Source of the DNA: Micromonospora halotolerans | GTDB taxonomy: Bacteria; Actinomycetota; Actinomycetes; Mycobacteriales; Micromonosporaceae | Reading direction: 5' to 3' | Assembly (NCBI RefSeq): GCF_032108445.1 | Contig: NZ_CP134876.1 | Span: forward strand, 1,054,001 to 1,118,000 | DNA length: 64,000 bases | In this document: positions 15,964 through 27,207 of the stretch, in pieces | How the letters are laid out: each line of letters begins with the position of its first letter | How positions within the stretch are numbered: position 1 is the stretch's first letter | Position numbers and translations under genes: made by a program | Notes under the pieces: model-generated | Seen by the model: the letters and a program-made list of their open reading frames with translations, nothing else | What the model was told of the DNA's origin: nothing | Databases searched by the model: none

Positions 15964-17061
15964 TCAGAGGACGCGGGAGACCCAGCCGTGCCGGTCCTCG
16001 ACGCGGCCGCGCTGGATGTCCACCAGCTTCTGGCGCAGCGCCATGGTGGAGCGGCCCGGCTCGCCGCCGCCGATCAGGAACTCCCCGTCCGGGAAGCGCA
16101 CCCCGCCGATCGGGGTGATCACGGCGGCGGTGCCGCAGGCGAACACCTCGCGCAGCCGCCCGCTGGCCGCGTCGGCCTGCCAGTCGGCGAAGCTGACCGG
16201 CCGCTCCTGCACCCGGTGCCCCGACTCCGCGGCCAGGGTGAGGATCGCGTCGCGGGTGATGCCCGGCAGGATGGTGCCGGTCAGCGGCGGGGTGACCAGG
16301 GTGTCGTCGTCGTAGACGAAGAAGACGTTCATGCCGCCCAGCTCGTCGACGAAGCGCCGCTCCACCGCGTCCAGGAAGACCACCTGGTCACAGCCGGCCT
16401 CGATGGCCTCGGCCTGCGCGGCGAGCGAGGCGGCGTAGTTGCCGCCGCACTTGGCCGCGCCGGTGCCGCCGGGCGCGGCCCGGGTGTAGTCCGGCGAGAC
16501 CCAGACCGTCACCGGCTTGACCCCACCGGCGAAGTACGCCCCGGCGGGCGAGGCGATCACGCAGTAGAGGTACTCGTTGGCCGGGCGGACGCCGAGGAAG
16601 ACCTCGCTGGCGAACATGAACGGGCGCAGGTAGAGGCTGGCGTCCTCGTGCTCCGGGATCCAGTCCTGGTCGATCTCGACGAGGCGGCGCAGCGACTCGA
16701 CGAACGTCTCCGCCGACAGCTCGGGCATGGCCAGCCGGTGCGCGGAGGCGGCGAAGCGGGCCGCGTTGGCCTCCGGGCGGAACATGGTCACCGACCCGTC
16801 CCCGGTCCGGTACGCCTTCAGCCCCTCGAAGATCTCCTGCGCGTAGTGCAGGACCGCGGCGGCCGGGTCCATGGGGATCGGCGCGCGCGCCTCCACCCGG
16901 GCGTCGTACCAGCCCTTGCCCTCGGCGTACCGGATGGTCACCATGTGGTCGGTGAACACCCGGCCGAAGCCCGGGTTCGCCAGCAGGGCGGCCCGGTCGG
17001 CGGCGGATACCGGCGCGGGATTCGGACGGATCTCGAAATCGAGCTTGTCACCACCGCTCAT
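15964..17061 (-). CDS. ilvE: branched-chain amino acid aminotransferase
   Basis: 365 aa from ATG 17061, preceded by GGGAGGT; the frame upstream lacks a ribosome site. Fold-type IV PLP enzyme: the catalytic Lys204 is in GAAKCGGNYAAS, and FEGLKAYR and LYLRPFMF are family motifs. It catalyses the last step for Val, Leu and Ile and the first step of their breakdown. leuB lies 211 bp upstream on the same strand, with a palindrome between the two genes. Confidence 0.96.
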   Translation of the reverse strand: MSGGDKLDFEIRPNPAPVSAADRAALLANPGFGRVFTDHMVTIRYAEGKGWYDARVEARAPIPMDPAAAVLHYAQEIFEGLKAYRTGDGSVTMFRPEANAARFAASAHRLAMPELSAETFVESLRRLVEIDQDWIPEHEDASLYLRPFMFASEVFLGVRPANEYLYCVIASPAGAYFAGGVKPVTVWVSPDYTRAAPGGTGAAKCGGNYAASLAAQAEAIEAGCDQVVFLDAVERRFVDELGGMNVFFVYDDDTLVTPPLTGTILPGITRDAILTLAAESGHRVQERPVSFADWQADAASGRLREVFACGTAAVITPIGGVRFPDGEFLIGGGEPGRSTMALRQKLVDIQRGRVEDRHGWVSRVL

Positions 17062-17240
17062 CGCGCTGACCTCCCTGCGGGTCCACGGCATGCGGGATCG
17101 CACGCCGACGTCACTGGTGCCAGAAACTTACCCCGAACGGTCGTTCAGCGGATAGCTCCGCCCCGGCACATCCGGCACCGCCGGACGGGCGGCCCACCGG
17201 GCCGGGACGGGAGCGGGCCCGGGTACGGGTACGGGTCTGG

Positions 17241-17258
17241 CGGCCCGGATCCGGGCCG
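17241..17258 (-). terminator. 18-bp perfect palindrome downstream of leuB
   Basis: CGGCCCGGATCCGGGCCG lies 14 bp after the leuB stop and would form a stem with almost no loop, or act as a protein site. Either a leuB terminator or part of the ilvE control region. No U-tract. Confidence 0.4.
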
Positions 17259-17272
17259 AGGTGACGGCCCGG

Positions 17273-18304
17273 TCAGGCTACGGCGTAGCCGGCGAGACGG
17301 TCGCCGACCTCCTCGGTGCGCAGCGGCGCGCCGGGCGTACGGCCGGCCAGCTCGGTGGCGACGGCGGCGGTGACCCGCGCGGCGGCGTCGGCGTGGCCGA
17401 GCTGGTCGAGCAGGAGTGCGGCGGAGAGCACGGCGGCCACCGGGTCGGCGATCCCCCGGCCGGCGATGTCCGGCGCGGAGCCGTGCACCGGCTCGAACAT
17501 CGACGGGTACCGCCCCTCGGGGTTGATGCAGCCGCTGGCCGCCAGCCCGATGCCGCCGGTCACGGCGGCGGCGATGTCGGTGAGGATGTCGCCGAAGAGG
17601 TTGTCGGTGACCACCACGTCGTAGCGCGACGGGTTGGTCACCAGGAACATCGCGGCGGCGTCGACGTGCTGGTACTCGGTGGTCACGTCGGGGTGCTCGG
17701 CGGCGACGGCCGCGAAGGCGCGGGCCCACAGCGAGCCGGCGTGGGTGAGCACGTTGGTCTTGTGCACCAGGGTGACCTTGCGCCGTTCCCGGCGGCCGGC
17801 CCGGGCGAAGGCGTCGCGGATCACCCGCTCGACGCCGTGCCGCGTGTTCAGGCTCTCCTCGGTGGCCACCTCGGCCGGGGTGTCCCGGTGCAGCGAGCCG
17901 CCGGCCCCCGCGTAGAGGCCCTCGGTGCCCTCGCGGACCACCACCAGGTCGACCTCGCCCGGCTTGACGGCGGCCAGCGGGCCGGCGACGCCGGACCAGA
18001 GCCGGGAGGGGCGGAGGTTGACGTACTGGTCGAAGGCGAAGCGGAGCTTGAGCAGCAGCCCCCGCTCCAGCACGCCCGGCGGCACGGTCGGGTCGCCGAC
18101 CGCGCCGAGCAGGATGGCGTCGTGCCCGGCCAGCTCGTCGAGGACCGAGTCGGGCAGCACCTCGCCGGTGCGGTGGTAGCGGGCCGCGCCGAGGTCGTAC
18201 TCGGTCGCCTCGACCCCGGGGAGCACCGCGTCGATGACCTTGCGGGCCTGCGCGACCACCTCGGGTCCGATGCCGTCCCCGGCCACCACCGCGATGCGTG
18301 CCAC
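17273..18304 (-). CDS. leuB: 3-isopropylmalate dehydrogenase
   Basis: 343 aa from GTG 18304, chosen for GAGGAG 7 bp upstream. Isocitrate/isopropylmalate dehydrogenase fold: AGDGIGPEV at the N-terminus, [10 protein letters not shown], and the NAD/metal-binding [15 protein letters not shown] and [13 protein letters not shown]. It oxidises 3-isopropylmalate in leucine synthesis, and may also act on the methylmalate made by the citramalate route. The leuACD genes are not in this window. No leader peptide could be found in front. Confidence 0.94.
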   Translation of the reverse strand: MARIAVVAGDGIGPEVVAQARKVIDAVLPGVEATEYDLGAARYHRTGEVLPDSVLDELAGHDAILLGAVGDPTVPPGVLERGLLLKLRFAFDQYVNLRPSRLWSGVAGPLAAVKPGEVDLVVVREGTEGLYAGAGGSLHRDTPAEVATEESLNTRHGVERVIRDAFARAGRRERRKVTLVHKTNVLTHAGSLWARAFAAVAAEHPDVTTEYQHVDAAAMFLVTNPSRYDVVVTDNLFGDILTDIAAAVTGGIGLAASGCINPEGRYPSMFEPVHGSAPDIAGRGIADPVAAVLSAALLLDQLGHADAAARVTAAVATELAGRTPGAPLRTEEVGDRLAGYAVA

Positions 18305-18528
18305 CTGGCGCTCCTCACCTCGTCGCTCTGGCGCAACCGTACGTCGCCGTCCCGGCTCCCGGTACGAGCCTTCCAGCATTCGGGATACCCCGATGCACAG
18401 GAGTCTCCCAGGTGGCATTCATGGTCCGGTCATCTCCACTGCCTAGGGTCGGTGGGGACAGGGTCGACGGGGGCCCGGGACCGGCTTGCGCCGCGGCGCT
18501 GCGGCGTGGTCAGCGAGGGAGCAGTGTC

Positions 18529-19404
18529 ATGCGGATCGAGGAGCAGCGGCGGGGCCGCTGGACGGACGAGCAGCCCCGCACCCGGTGGATCGACCAGAAG
18601 GCCTTCCGCCACCGCCGCCCCGACCTGCGCCTCGGCAGCCGCAGCCACCGGCTGGAGCGGGCCGGCGGCACGGCCGGCGACCGGATCAGCGTCCGGCACA
18701 CCGTCCGCACCTCCACCGCCGAATACTCGCTGCTGCTCAACGCGCCCGAGTGGCTGGGCCGCCGGGGCATCGGCGAGGCGCTCCGGGACGCCGTCGCCGA
18801 GCTGCGCGCCATCGATTTCACCTACGGGCCGAACCAGCCGGACAGCCTGGTGTCGAAGCTGCGCCGGGGCGAGATCGGCCCCGAGTCGTACCCGCCGTTG
18901 GCCGACCTGGTGGACCGCTGCGCCGCGATGCGGGCGGCGACCGACGGGTGGTTCGACGCCTGGGCGGTGCCGGGCGGCTTCGACCCGGGCGGCCTGCTCG
19001 GCGGCTGGGCGGTGGAGCGCGCCGCGGCCCGCCTGCGCGCCGCGGGCGTCCACGACTACGCCGTGCTCGCCGGCGCCGACCTGACCGTCCGGGGCCACGC
19101 CGCGCACGGCGGTCCGTGGCGGGTCGCCGTGCACCACCCGACCGACGGGCACCGGGCGCCGCTGGTGCTGGAGATGACCGCCGGAGCGGTGGGCACCTCG
19201 GGCGTGACCGGGCGGCGGGGGCACGTGGTGGACCCGCACACCGGCGAGCCGGCCGACCAGCTGGTCGCCGCCACAGTGGTGGGTCCGGACCTCGCGGTGG
19301 CCGACGCCTACGCCACAGCCCTGTACGCCGCCGGCCCGGCCGGGCTGGCCTGGTTCCGCAACGGCTCGGACTACCGGGCGCTCTTCGCCCACCGCCGGCG
19401 CTGA
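18529..19404 (+). CDS. apbE: ApbE-like FAD:protein FMN transferase
   Basis: 291 aa from ATG 18529, ribosome site GGGAG. ApbE motifs appear in order: YGPNQPDSLVSKLRRGE, FDPGGLLGGWAVERAAARL, AGADLTVRG, AGAVGTSG and HVVDPHTGEPA. The family attaches FMN to Thr residues of flavoproteins such as RnfG or NqrC subunits, using Mg2+ and FAD. No lipobox or signal peptide is present, so this copy appears cytoplasmic. No flavinylation target gene is adjacent. Divergent from leuB. Confidence 0.85.
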   Translation: MRIEEQRRGRWTDEQPRTRWIDQKAFRHRRPDLRLGSRSHRLERAGGTAGDRISVRHTVRTSTAEYSLLLNAPEWLGRRGIGEALRDAVAELRAIDFTYGPNQPDSLVSKLRRGEIGPESYPPLADLVDRCAAMRAATDGWFDAWAVPGGFDPGGLLGGWAVERAAARLRAAGVHDYAVLAGADLTVRGHAAHGGPWRVAVHHPTDGHRAPLVLEMTAGAVGTSGVTGRRGHVVDPHTGEPADQLVAATVVGPDLAVADAYATALYAAGPAGLAWFRNGSDYRALFAHRRR

Positions 19405-19452
19405 CCGCGCGGCGCGCCGCCCCGCCTTCGCATCCGGGGCGCGAACCGCGAT

Positions 19453-19488
19453 CGGCCCCCACTGTCTCGGCAACGACTGTGGGGGCCG
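19453..19488 (+). terminator. terminator after apbE
   Basis: Perfect 10-bp stem CGGCCCCCAC/GTGGGGGCCG with a 16-base loop, 48 bp beyond the apbE stop. Confidence 0.65.
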
Positions 19489-19738
19489 GTCAGCGACGAG
19501 TGCGCGTGGCTCGCGCAATCGAGGGGTGCGGGCCGGTGGGTCGGACGGCCGACCGCGCCACCCGAAGACGGGCCGGATATCGACTCAGCCAGTGACCGCA
19601 CGGGTACGCTAGCGAATCGACGCAACTCGACGCAAGAGTCTCCACAGCGGACCGTCGGGTGTCCTGTCGGTAATCAGCGAGCCAACCTGCGGCGGGGCAG
19701 GGGTGACGGCGCGCACCCGGGATGGCACGCTGTCCGCC
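19489..19738. other. intergenic region with no identified gene
   Basis: About 250 bp between the apbE terminator and the next gene. A short direct repeat (CGACGCAA twice, near 19617-19633) is present. No tRNA, convincing small gene or clear promoter was seen on either strand. Confidence 0.4.
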
Positions 19739-20095
19739 GTGAGTTTCGACTTGAGCGTGTGGGCCCTGCCGGCCGGGGCCACGCCCGACGAGGTGCGGGC
19801 GGCGGTGCAGCGGTGCCGCGAGGGACGGCACGGCGAGCAGTACCCCGATCCGCGGGTGGTCGCCTTCTACCGCGCCATCACGGCCAGCTACCCCGACCGG
19901 CCGGCCGGCCCGGGCACGCCGTGGGAGGTCGCCCCGCTGCACGCGGCCGGCGACCACGTGGAGATGAACCTCTTCCCCACCTGCGCGGACGAGGTGCTGC
20001 TGGACATCGAGCGGCTGGCCGGCGAGCACGATCTGATGCTCTTCGACGCCCAGGACGGCTCGGTCTACCCGCCGCCGGCCCGCGTCCAGACCTGA
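19739..20095 (+). CDS. small conserved-type cytoplasmic protein, unknown function
   Basis: 118 aa from GTG 19739 (GTG 19703 is an alternative with an unlikely N-terminus). Mixed alpha/beta sequence starting SFDLSVWALPAGATPDEVRA, with acidic DAQDGSVYPP near the end; no signal peptide, membrane helix or cysteine pair. I recall similar-looking unannotated actinobacterial proteins but no function. Followed by a strong terminator. Confidence 0.7.
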   Translation: MSFDLSVWALPAGATPDEVRAAVQRCREGRHGEQYPDPRVVAFYRAITASYPDRPAGPGTPWEVAPLHAAGDHVEMNLFPTCADEVLLDIERLAGEHDLMLFDAQDGSVYPPPARVQT

Positions 20096-20111
20096 CCTCC
20101 GGCAACGACGA

Positions 20112-20137
20112 GGGGCCCGGCCGTCCGGCCGGGCCCC
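20112..20137. terminator. bidirectional terminator between the small gene and serA
   Basis: Perfect 11-bp stem GGGGCCCGGCC/GGCCGGGCCCC with GTCC loop, lying between two convergent stop codons (20095 and 20156). Confidence 0.8.
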
Positions 20138-20155
20138 CGATCCGTCGTGGCCGGA

Positions 20156-21754
20156 CTACTCGTCGCGCAGGTCGGCCGCGCTGGCCGCGACCGCGCCGAT
20201 CGAGTCGGCCGCCGAGGTGAGCAGGTCCGCGCCGAGCGCCTGGTCGACGGTGAGCGTCATGAGCGTCTCGCCGCCGGCCTCCCGGCGGGCCACCTGCATG
20301 GCGGCGATGTTCACGCCGGCCTCGCCGAGCAGCGTGCCGACGGTGCCGACCACGCCGGGCCGGTCGGCGTAGCGCAGGAAGACCAGGATGCCCTCCGCGC
20401 CGATCTCCACGTCGAAACCGTCCACCTCGGTCAGCTTGAGGACGTCCCGCGCGCCGGTGTGGGTGACCGTGCCGGAGACGCTGACCGTCCGGCCGTCCGG
20501 CAGCGCGCCGCGGACGGTGACCAGGTTGGGGTGGTCGACGGTCTCGGCCTGCGTGGCGAGGGTGACCTCGACGCCCCGCTCGGCGGCCAGGTGCGGCGCG
20601 TTGACGTAGGTGACCTGCTCCTCCACCACCGAGCTGAACAGCCCCTTGGTGGCGGCGAGCTTGAGCACCGACACGTCGTTGGCGACGACCTCACCGCGCA
20701 CGTCGACGGTGACGCTGGCGGCCACCCCGCCGGCCAGGGCGGTGAAGGCCCGGCCCAGCTTCTCGGCCAGCGGCAGCAGCGGCCGGACGTCCTCGGCGAC
20801 CACGCCGCCGGCCTGCACGTTCACGGCGTCCGGCACGAACTCGCCCTGCAGGGCCAGCTTGACGCTCTTCGCCACGGCCAGGCCGGCCTTGTCCTGCGCC
20901 TCGTGGGTGGACGCGCCCAGGTGCGGGGTGGCCACCACGTTGTCGAAGGCGAACAGCGGCGAGGAGGTGCACGGCTCCTTGGCGTAGACGTCGACGCCGG
21001 CGCCGGCGACCCGGCCCTCGGCGATCGCGTTCGCGAGCGCCTGCTCGTCGACCAGGCCACCGCGGGCGGCGTTGACGATCCGGACGCCCGGCTTGACGAT
21101 CGCCAGTTCCTTCTCGCCGATGAGGCCCACCGTCTCGGGGGTCTTGGGCAGGTGGATCGAGATGAAGTCGCTCTCCCGGAGCAGCTCCTCCAGGCCGACC
21201 AGCCGGACGCCGAGCTGCGCGGCACGGGCCGGCTGGATGTACGGGTCGTACGCGATCAGGCGGGTGCCGAAGGCGGCGATGCGAGACGCGAACAGCACGC
21301 CGATGCGACCGAGGCCCACCACACCGACCGTCTTGCCCTGCAGCTCCACGCCCGTGTACTTGGACCGCTTCCACTCCCCGGCCTTCAGCGCGGCGCTGGC
21401 GCTCGCGGTGTTGCGGGCCACGGCGAGCAGCAGCGCCACCGCCTGCTCGGCGGCGGAGACGATGTTGGAGGTGGGCGCGTTGACGACCATGACGCCCCGC
21501 GCGGTGGCGGCCGGGACCTCGACGTTGTCCAGCCCGACGCCGGCCCGGGCGACCACCTTGAGCCGCGGGGCCGCCGCGATCGCCTCGGCGTCGATCTGGG
21601 TGGCGCTGCGTACGATCACCGCGTCGGCCTCGGAGAGCGCGGAGAGCAGGGCCGGGCGGTCGGTGCCGTCCACGTGACGCACGTCGAAGTCGTGCGCGAG
21701 CACCTCGATGGCGGCGGGAGCGAGTTCTTCGGCGATCAGTACGACAGGATTCAT
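20156..21754 (-). CDS. serA: D-3-phosphoglycerate dehydrogenase
   Basis: 532 aa from ATG 21754 with GAGGA upstream. The substrate and NAD domains carry RSATQIDAEAI, the GLGRIG nucleotide loop, NAARGGLVDE and TPHLGASTHEAQ (catalytic His). An allosteric substrate-binding domain (about residues 320-450) follows, then a C-terminal ACT domain (LRYADRPGVVGTVGTLLGEAGVNIAAM). This is the long, actinobacterial type regulated by serine. It commits 3-phosphoglycerate to serine, glycine and cysteine synthesis. Confidence 0.96.
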   Translation of the reverse strand: MNPVVLIAEELAPAAIEVLAHDFDVRHVDGTDRPALLSALSEADAVIVRSATQIDAEAIAAAPRLKVVARAGVGLDNVEVPAATARGVMVVNAPTSNIVSAAEQAVALLLAVARNTASASAALKAGEWKRSKYTGVELQGKTVGVVGLGRIGVLFASRIAAFGTRLIAYDPYIQPARAAQLGVRLVGLEELLRESDFISIHLPKTPETVGLIGEKELAIVKPGVRIVNAARGGLVDEQALANAIAEGRVAGAGVDVYAKEPCTSSPLFAFDNVVATPHLGASTHEAQDKAGLAVAKSVKLALQGEFVPDAVNVQAGGVVAEDVRPLLPLAEKLGRAFTALAGGVAASVTVDVRGEVVANDVSVLKLAATKGLFSSVVEEQVTYVNAPHLAAERGVEVTLATQAETVDHPNLVTVRGALPDGRTVSVSGTVTHTGARDVLKLTEVDGFDVEIGAEGILVFLRYADRPGVVGTVGTLLGEAGVNIAAMQVARREAGGETLMTLTVDQALGADLLTSAADSIGAVAASAADLRDE

Positions 21755-22024
21755 CGGTCCTCGTAGACGCTCGGTTTTGTGGTCGGCCTGGGGCGTCGGG
21801 ACGCCGCGCTGCGCCCTGCGCCGATCCGTGCCATGGCCGTCGGGTGCCGGCTGGAGCACCTCACCAAGGATGGTAGGGGGCGGCCCGCCCTCCGGGTCCC
21901 GGACCGCGGGGTGAGCGCCCTCACACAGGTTCGTTGCACGCCGGTCACCCACCGTTCACCCGAGGGCCGGCTGGCGTGGCCCCGCTACAACAGGAGCCAG
22001 CCGTCGCGCCGGGAGGAGCCGCCC

Positions 22025-23443
22025 ATGTCGCTCGTGGTCCGAATCGCGCTGCTCCGCCCGCTGGCCCGTCGCCGCCCGCTCCGCTGGGGTCCCCGGCTGG
22101 CCGAGGCGTTGGTCACCCGGTCCCAGGTGGTGAGCGGACTGCCCGGCGGGGCGGCCCGGCGCCTGGCGGCCGCCGAGGAGGCGGTGGCGCTGTGCCGCCG
22201 GCTTGCCGCGGACCGGCCGGACCGACACCGCGCGGACCTGGCCCGCGCGCTCGTGGCCCGGGTCGGCATGCCCGACCTTCAGCTCGCGACGGAGGCGGTC
22301 GACCAGCTCCGGGAGGCGATCGGGTACGTCGAGGATCCGCCCGACCGCGCCGGGCTGGTGGTGCTCGCCGCCGCCCGGGGGCTGCTGGCCAGCAACCTGT
22401 CCGTCCTCGGTGAGACTCGCGAGGCACTCACGACGGCGCTGCGCGCCCGCGCCACCTGGAACGCCGCCGCCCCGCTGGACGGGAGGGAGCGGGTGCGGCG
22501 GGCCAGCACGCTGCTGGTGATCGGCGACTGCCAGGCGGCGCTGGGCCGGCCCGAGCAGGCGCTCGCCGTACGGCAGGAGGCGTGGGACGCCTTCCGCGCG
22601 CTGTCCTGGTACCAGCAGCTGCGCCGGGCCTACCTGGGCGCGATCGCGGCGACCGACCTCGCGCGGAGCCTGGCCACGGCCGGCCGCCTCCGGGAGGCGC
22701 TCGATCTGATCGACACGTCCCGCCCGGACCGGGAGATGGTGCGGATCGTCCAGTCGGCGCGCGGGTGGTCGCTCACGGCGGGGGCCCTGCTGGTCGAGGC
22801 GGAATGCCGGGCAGAACTGGGCGAGCCGGACGCGGCGTTGCGAGCCGCCGAGGAGGCGGTCAGCCGGCTGCGGGAGCCGCCCCCGCTCCGGCGTGGCGAA
22901 CTGGCCGCGGCACTGCGCGTCCACGGGGCGCTGCTGCTGCGGTTCGCGTCGCGCCCGGACGGCGTCGACCGGCTCACCGAGGCGGTCGAGGCGGCCCGGG
23001 ACGCCGACGACGTCGAGCTGGCCCGCGCCCTGACCCAGCTCGCCGCCGCACGGATCGCGGACCGGCGGTGGGACGCGGTCGAGCCGCTGCTGGACGAGTT
23101 GCTCGCCGTCTGCCGTCGGCGGGCCGACGACCTGCCGGAGGTGTTCCGCCCGCTGCTCGTCGGGGCGCTGAACCTCCAGCTCATGGCCGCGTTCGACGCG
23201 CCCGCCGGGGAGGCGCACCCGGACGCCCCGCCGCGCGGGCGGATCGCCGGGCTGGACGGCGTGACCGCCGGGCGCGAGGCGGTGGAGCTGGCCCGAACGC
23301 TCGCCACGGCCGACCCCCGGCACCGCGCCCTGCTGGAGCGGTCACTGCGTCGCCAGGCCCGCGTCCTCGCGGCACAGGGCCGCACCGACGAGGCGGAGCG
23401 CGCCACTGCCGAGGCGGAGAACCTGTCGTCGGCGCCGAAATGA
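22025..23443 (+). CDS. tetratricopeptide-like helical repeat protein
   Basis: 472 aa from ATG 22025 with GGGAGGAG upstream. Almost entirely alpha-helical, with recurring 34-40 residue units of TPR type (for example ALGRPEQALAVRQEAWDAF, LGEPDAALRAAEEAVSRL and QGRTDEAERATAEAE). There is no signal peptide, helix-turn-helix or catalytic domain. Probably a cytoplasmic scaffold; similar TPR-only proteins are common in actinomycetes. It is antisense to and between serA and ilvC, breaking the biosynthetic run. Confidence 0.75.
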   Translation: MSLVVRIALLRPLARRRPLRWGPRLAEALVTRSQVVSGLPGGAARRLAAAEEAVALCRRLAADRPDRHRADLARALVARVGMPDLQLATEAVDQLREAIGYVEDPPDRAGLVVLAAARGLLASNLSVLGETREALTTALRARATWNAAAPLDGRERVRRASTLLVIGDCQAALGRPEQALAVRQEAWDAFRALSWYQQLRRAYLGAIAATDLARSLATAGRLREALDLIDTSRPDREMVRIVQSARGWSLTAGALLVEAECRAELGEPDAALRAAEEAVSRLREPPPLRRGELAAALRVHGALLLRFASRPDGVDRLTEAVEAARDADDVELARALTQLAAARIADRRWDAVEPLLDELLAVCRRRADDLPEVFRPLLVGALNLQLMAAFDAPAGEAHPDAPPRGRIAGLDGVTAGREAVELARTLATADPRHRALLERSLRRQARVLAAQGRTDEAERATAEAENLSSAPK

Positions 23444-23445
23444 CG

Positions 23446-23491
23446 GCGGCCCGCCGCCCGACGCCGGGGAGAGCGTCGGGCCGCGGGCCGC
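23446..23491. terminator. bidirectional terminator between the TPR gene and ilvC
   Basis: 19-bp stem with one mismatch (23446-23464 with 23473-23491), 8-base loop, starting 2 bp after the TPR gene stop and ending 21 bp before the ilvC stop. Confidence 0.75.
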
Positions 23492-23512
23492 GTCGGAGCT
23501 GCCTGAGACGGG

Positions 23513-25099
<1,587 letters not shown>

Positions 25100-25100
<1 letters not shown>

Positions 25101-27028
25101 TACAGCTCGTCCTCGTCGAAGGCGGGGCGGACGCCCCGGGCGAACATGATCTCGTCGTTGCTGGTGCCGGCGGCCACCATCGGCCACACCATGGCGTCCT
25201 TGCCGACCACGAAGTCGATGACCACCGGTGCGTCGGTGATCGCCATGGCCGCCTCGATGGTCTTGTCCACGTCGGCGGCGTTCTCGCAGCGCAGGCCGAC
25301 GCACCCGAGCGCCTCGGCGAGCTTCACGAAGTCCGGGATGCGGTGCTTGTGGGTGCCCAGCTCGGTGTTGGAGTAGCGCTCCCCGTAGAACAGGGTCTGC
25401 CACTGCCGGACCATGCCCAGGTTGCCGTTGTTGATGACGGCGACCTTGATCGGGATGCCCTCCAAGGCGCAGGTGGCGAGCTCCTGGTTGGTCATCTGGA
25501 AGCAGCCGTCGCCGTCGACCGCCCACACCGTGGTGTCCGGCTTGCCGACCTTGGCGCCCATCGCCGCCGGGACGGCGTAGCCCATGGTGCCGAGGCCGCC
25601 GGAGTTGAGCCAGGTGTACGGCTTCTCGTACGAGATGAACTGGCTGGCCCACATCTGGTGCTGGCCGACGCCCGCCACGTAGACGGCGTCCGGACCGGCG
25701 ATCTCGCCCAGCCGCTTGATCACGTACTGCGGGGAGAGCGTGCCGTCGGCCGGCTCCTCGTAGCCCAGCGGGTAGCGCCCGCGCAGGTCGTCCAGCTGGT
25801 TCCACCAGTCGGCGAGGTCGGCGGCCGGCCGGGCCGCCTGCTCGGCGGTGACGGCCGCGATCAGCTCGTCGATGACGTGCCGGGCGTCGCCGACGATCGG
25901 GACGTCGGCGTGCCGGTTCTTGCCGATCTCGGCCGGGTCGATGTCGGCGTGCACCACGGTGGCGTCCGGCGCGAACGAGTCCAGCCTGCCGGTGACCCGA
26001 TCGTCGAAGCGGGCGCCCAGCGCCACGATCAGGTCGGACTTCTGCAGGCCGTAGACGGCGGCGACGGTGCCGTGCATGCCGGGCATGCCCAGGTGCTGCC
26101 GGTGCGAGTCGGGGAACGCGCCGAGCGCCATGAGGGTGGTGACCACCGGGATGCCGGTCAGCTCGGCCAGCCGGCGCAGCCCCTCGGTCGCGCCGGCCTT
26201 GAGCACGCCGCCGCCGACGTAGAGCACCGGGCGGCGGGCGCTGGTCATCAGCCGGGCCGCCTCCCGGATCTGCTTGCCGTGCGGGTGCAGCGTGGGCCGG
26301 TAGCCGGGCAGGTCCAGCGTGGGCGGCCAGGTGAAGGTGGTCGGCGCCTGGAGGACGTCCTTGGGGATGTCGACCAGGACCGGGCCGGGCCGGCCGGTCG
26401 AGGCCAGGTGGAACGCCTCGGCGAGCACCTGCGGGATCTCGTCGGCCGTCTGCACCAGGAAGTTGTGCTTGGTGATCGGCAGGGTGATGCCCTGGATGTC
26501 CGCCTCCTGGAAGGCGTCCGTGCCGATCGACGGGCGGGCGACCTGGCCGGTGATCGCCACCATCGCCACCGAGTCCATGTACGCGTCGGCGATCGGCGTG
26601 ACCAGGTTGGTCGCGCCCGGGCCGGAGGTGGCGATGCAGACGCCGACCTTGCCGGTGGCCTGGGCGTAGCCGGTGGCGGCGTGCCCGGCGCCCTGCTCGT
26701 GCCGGACCAGGATGTGCCGGACGGTCGAGTCGTAGAGCGGGTCGTACGCGGGCAGGATCGCGCCGCCCGGGATGCCGAAGACGACGTCGACGCCGAGCGC
26801 CTCGAGCGACCGCACCAGCGAGCCGGCGCCGGAGAGCTGCGCGGGCTGCCGTTCGGCCACGGTGCGTCCGTCCGCGCCGGCCGTGGCGCCCCGTCCCGCT
26901 ACGGCCGGGGTGGCCGGGGTGGCACCGGGGCGGGGGGCCGGGGCGTGGTCGGCGTCGGCGGCCGGCTCGGTGGCCGGGCGGGCGCGCCGGACGGAGTGGG
27001 CGAGGGTCTCTGGCGTGGGTCTCGTCAT
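25100..27028 (-). CDS. ilvB: acetolactate synthase large (catalytic) subunit
   Basis: 642 aa from ATG 27028. An Ala/Pro/Thr-rich N-terminal extension of about 65 residues precedes the enzyme. Motifs: catalytic Glu in [19 protein letters not shown]-domain [11 protein letters not shown], and thiamine diphosphate site [12 protein letters not shown]...NNGNLGMV. It condenses two pyruvates, or pyruvate with 2-oxobutyrate, so it draws directly on the citramalate route. First gene of ilvBNC. The 140-nt leader contains a leader peptide, a hairpin and an intrinsic terminator. Confidence 0.97.
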
Positions 27029-27110
27029 GGCGGTTCAGGCCTTCGGCTGGAGTGGGTGATGCGCTTCTCAGGGTGGGACGCGGGCGTCCCGGCGATGCTC
27101 CGACGGCAAC

Positions 27111-27141
27111 AAAAACGGCCCACGTGCAGATGCACGGGGCC
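27111..27141 (-). terminator. ilvBNC attenuator: intrinsic terminator in the leader
   Basis: On the minus strand GGCCCCGTGCA pairs with TGCACGTGGGCC (one bulge, 2-base loop) and is followed by GTTTTTGTTG. It lies 83 bp upstream of the ilvB ATG, downstream of the leader peptide. Confidence 0.88.
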
Positions 27142-27168
27142 AGCGCACTCTCAACGGGAGAGTGCGCT
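27142..27168 (-). promoter_or_regulatory. ilvB leader hairpin abutting the leader-peptide stop
   Basis: Perfect 11-bp stem AGCGCACTCTC/GAGAGTGCGCT with a 5-base loop. Its 5' arm begins at the last base of the leader TGA and its 3' arm touches the terminator stem. A ribosome at the leader stop would cover it; one stalled on the upstream L-R-V-L codons would not. Confidence 0.78.
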
Positions 27169-27203
27169 CAGGTAAGTACTCGCAGCGACCGGTTCGACGA
27201 CAT
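27168..27203 (-). CDS. ilvB leader peptide MSSNRSLRVLT
   Basis: An 11-residue frame ATG...TGA, 140 bp upstream of ilvB. It carries L-R-V-L with V as GTA and the second L as CTT, both rare codons here. With the adjoining hairpin and terminator it forms a branched-chain amino acid attenuator. A TTGACT/CAGGCT promoter would start transcription at or next to its ATG, so it may be translated leaderless. Confidence 0.78.
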   Translation of the reverse strand: MSSNRSLRVLT

Positions 27204-27207
27204 GCGG

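Noticed and set aside
17210..17236. Short GTACGG tandem repeat near ilvE
   Set aside because: Only two and a half hexamer copies; compatible with base composition and not structured.
19405..19738. tRNA or small RNA gene
   Set aside because: No T-loop consensus or cloverleaf; only the apbE terminator hairpin is evident.
21755..22024. Riboswitch or leader before serA
   Set aside because: No conserved aptamer-like element, leader peptide or terminator could be recognised in the 270 bp.
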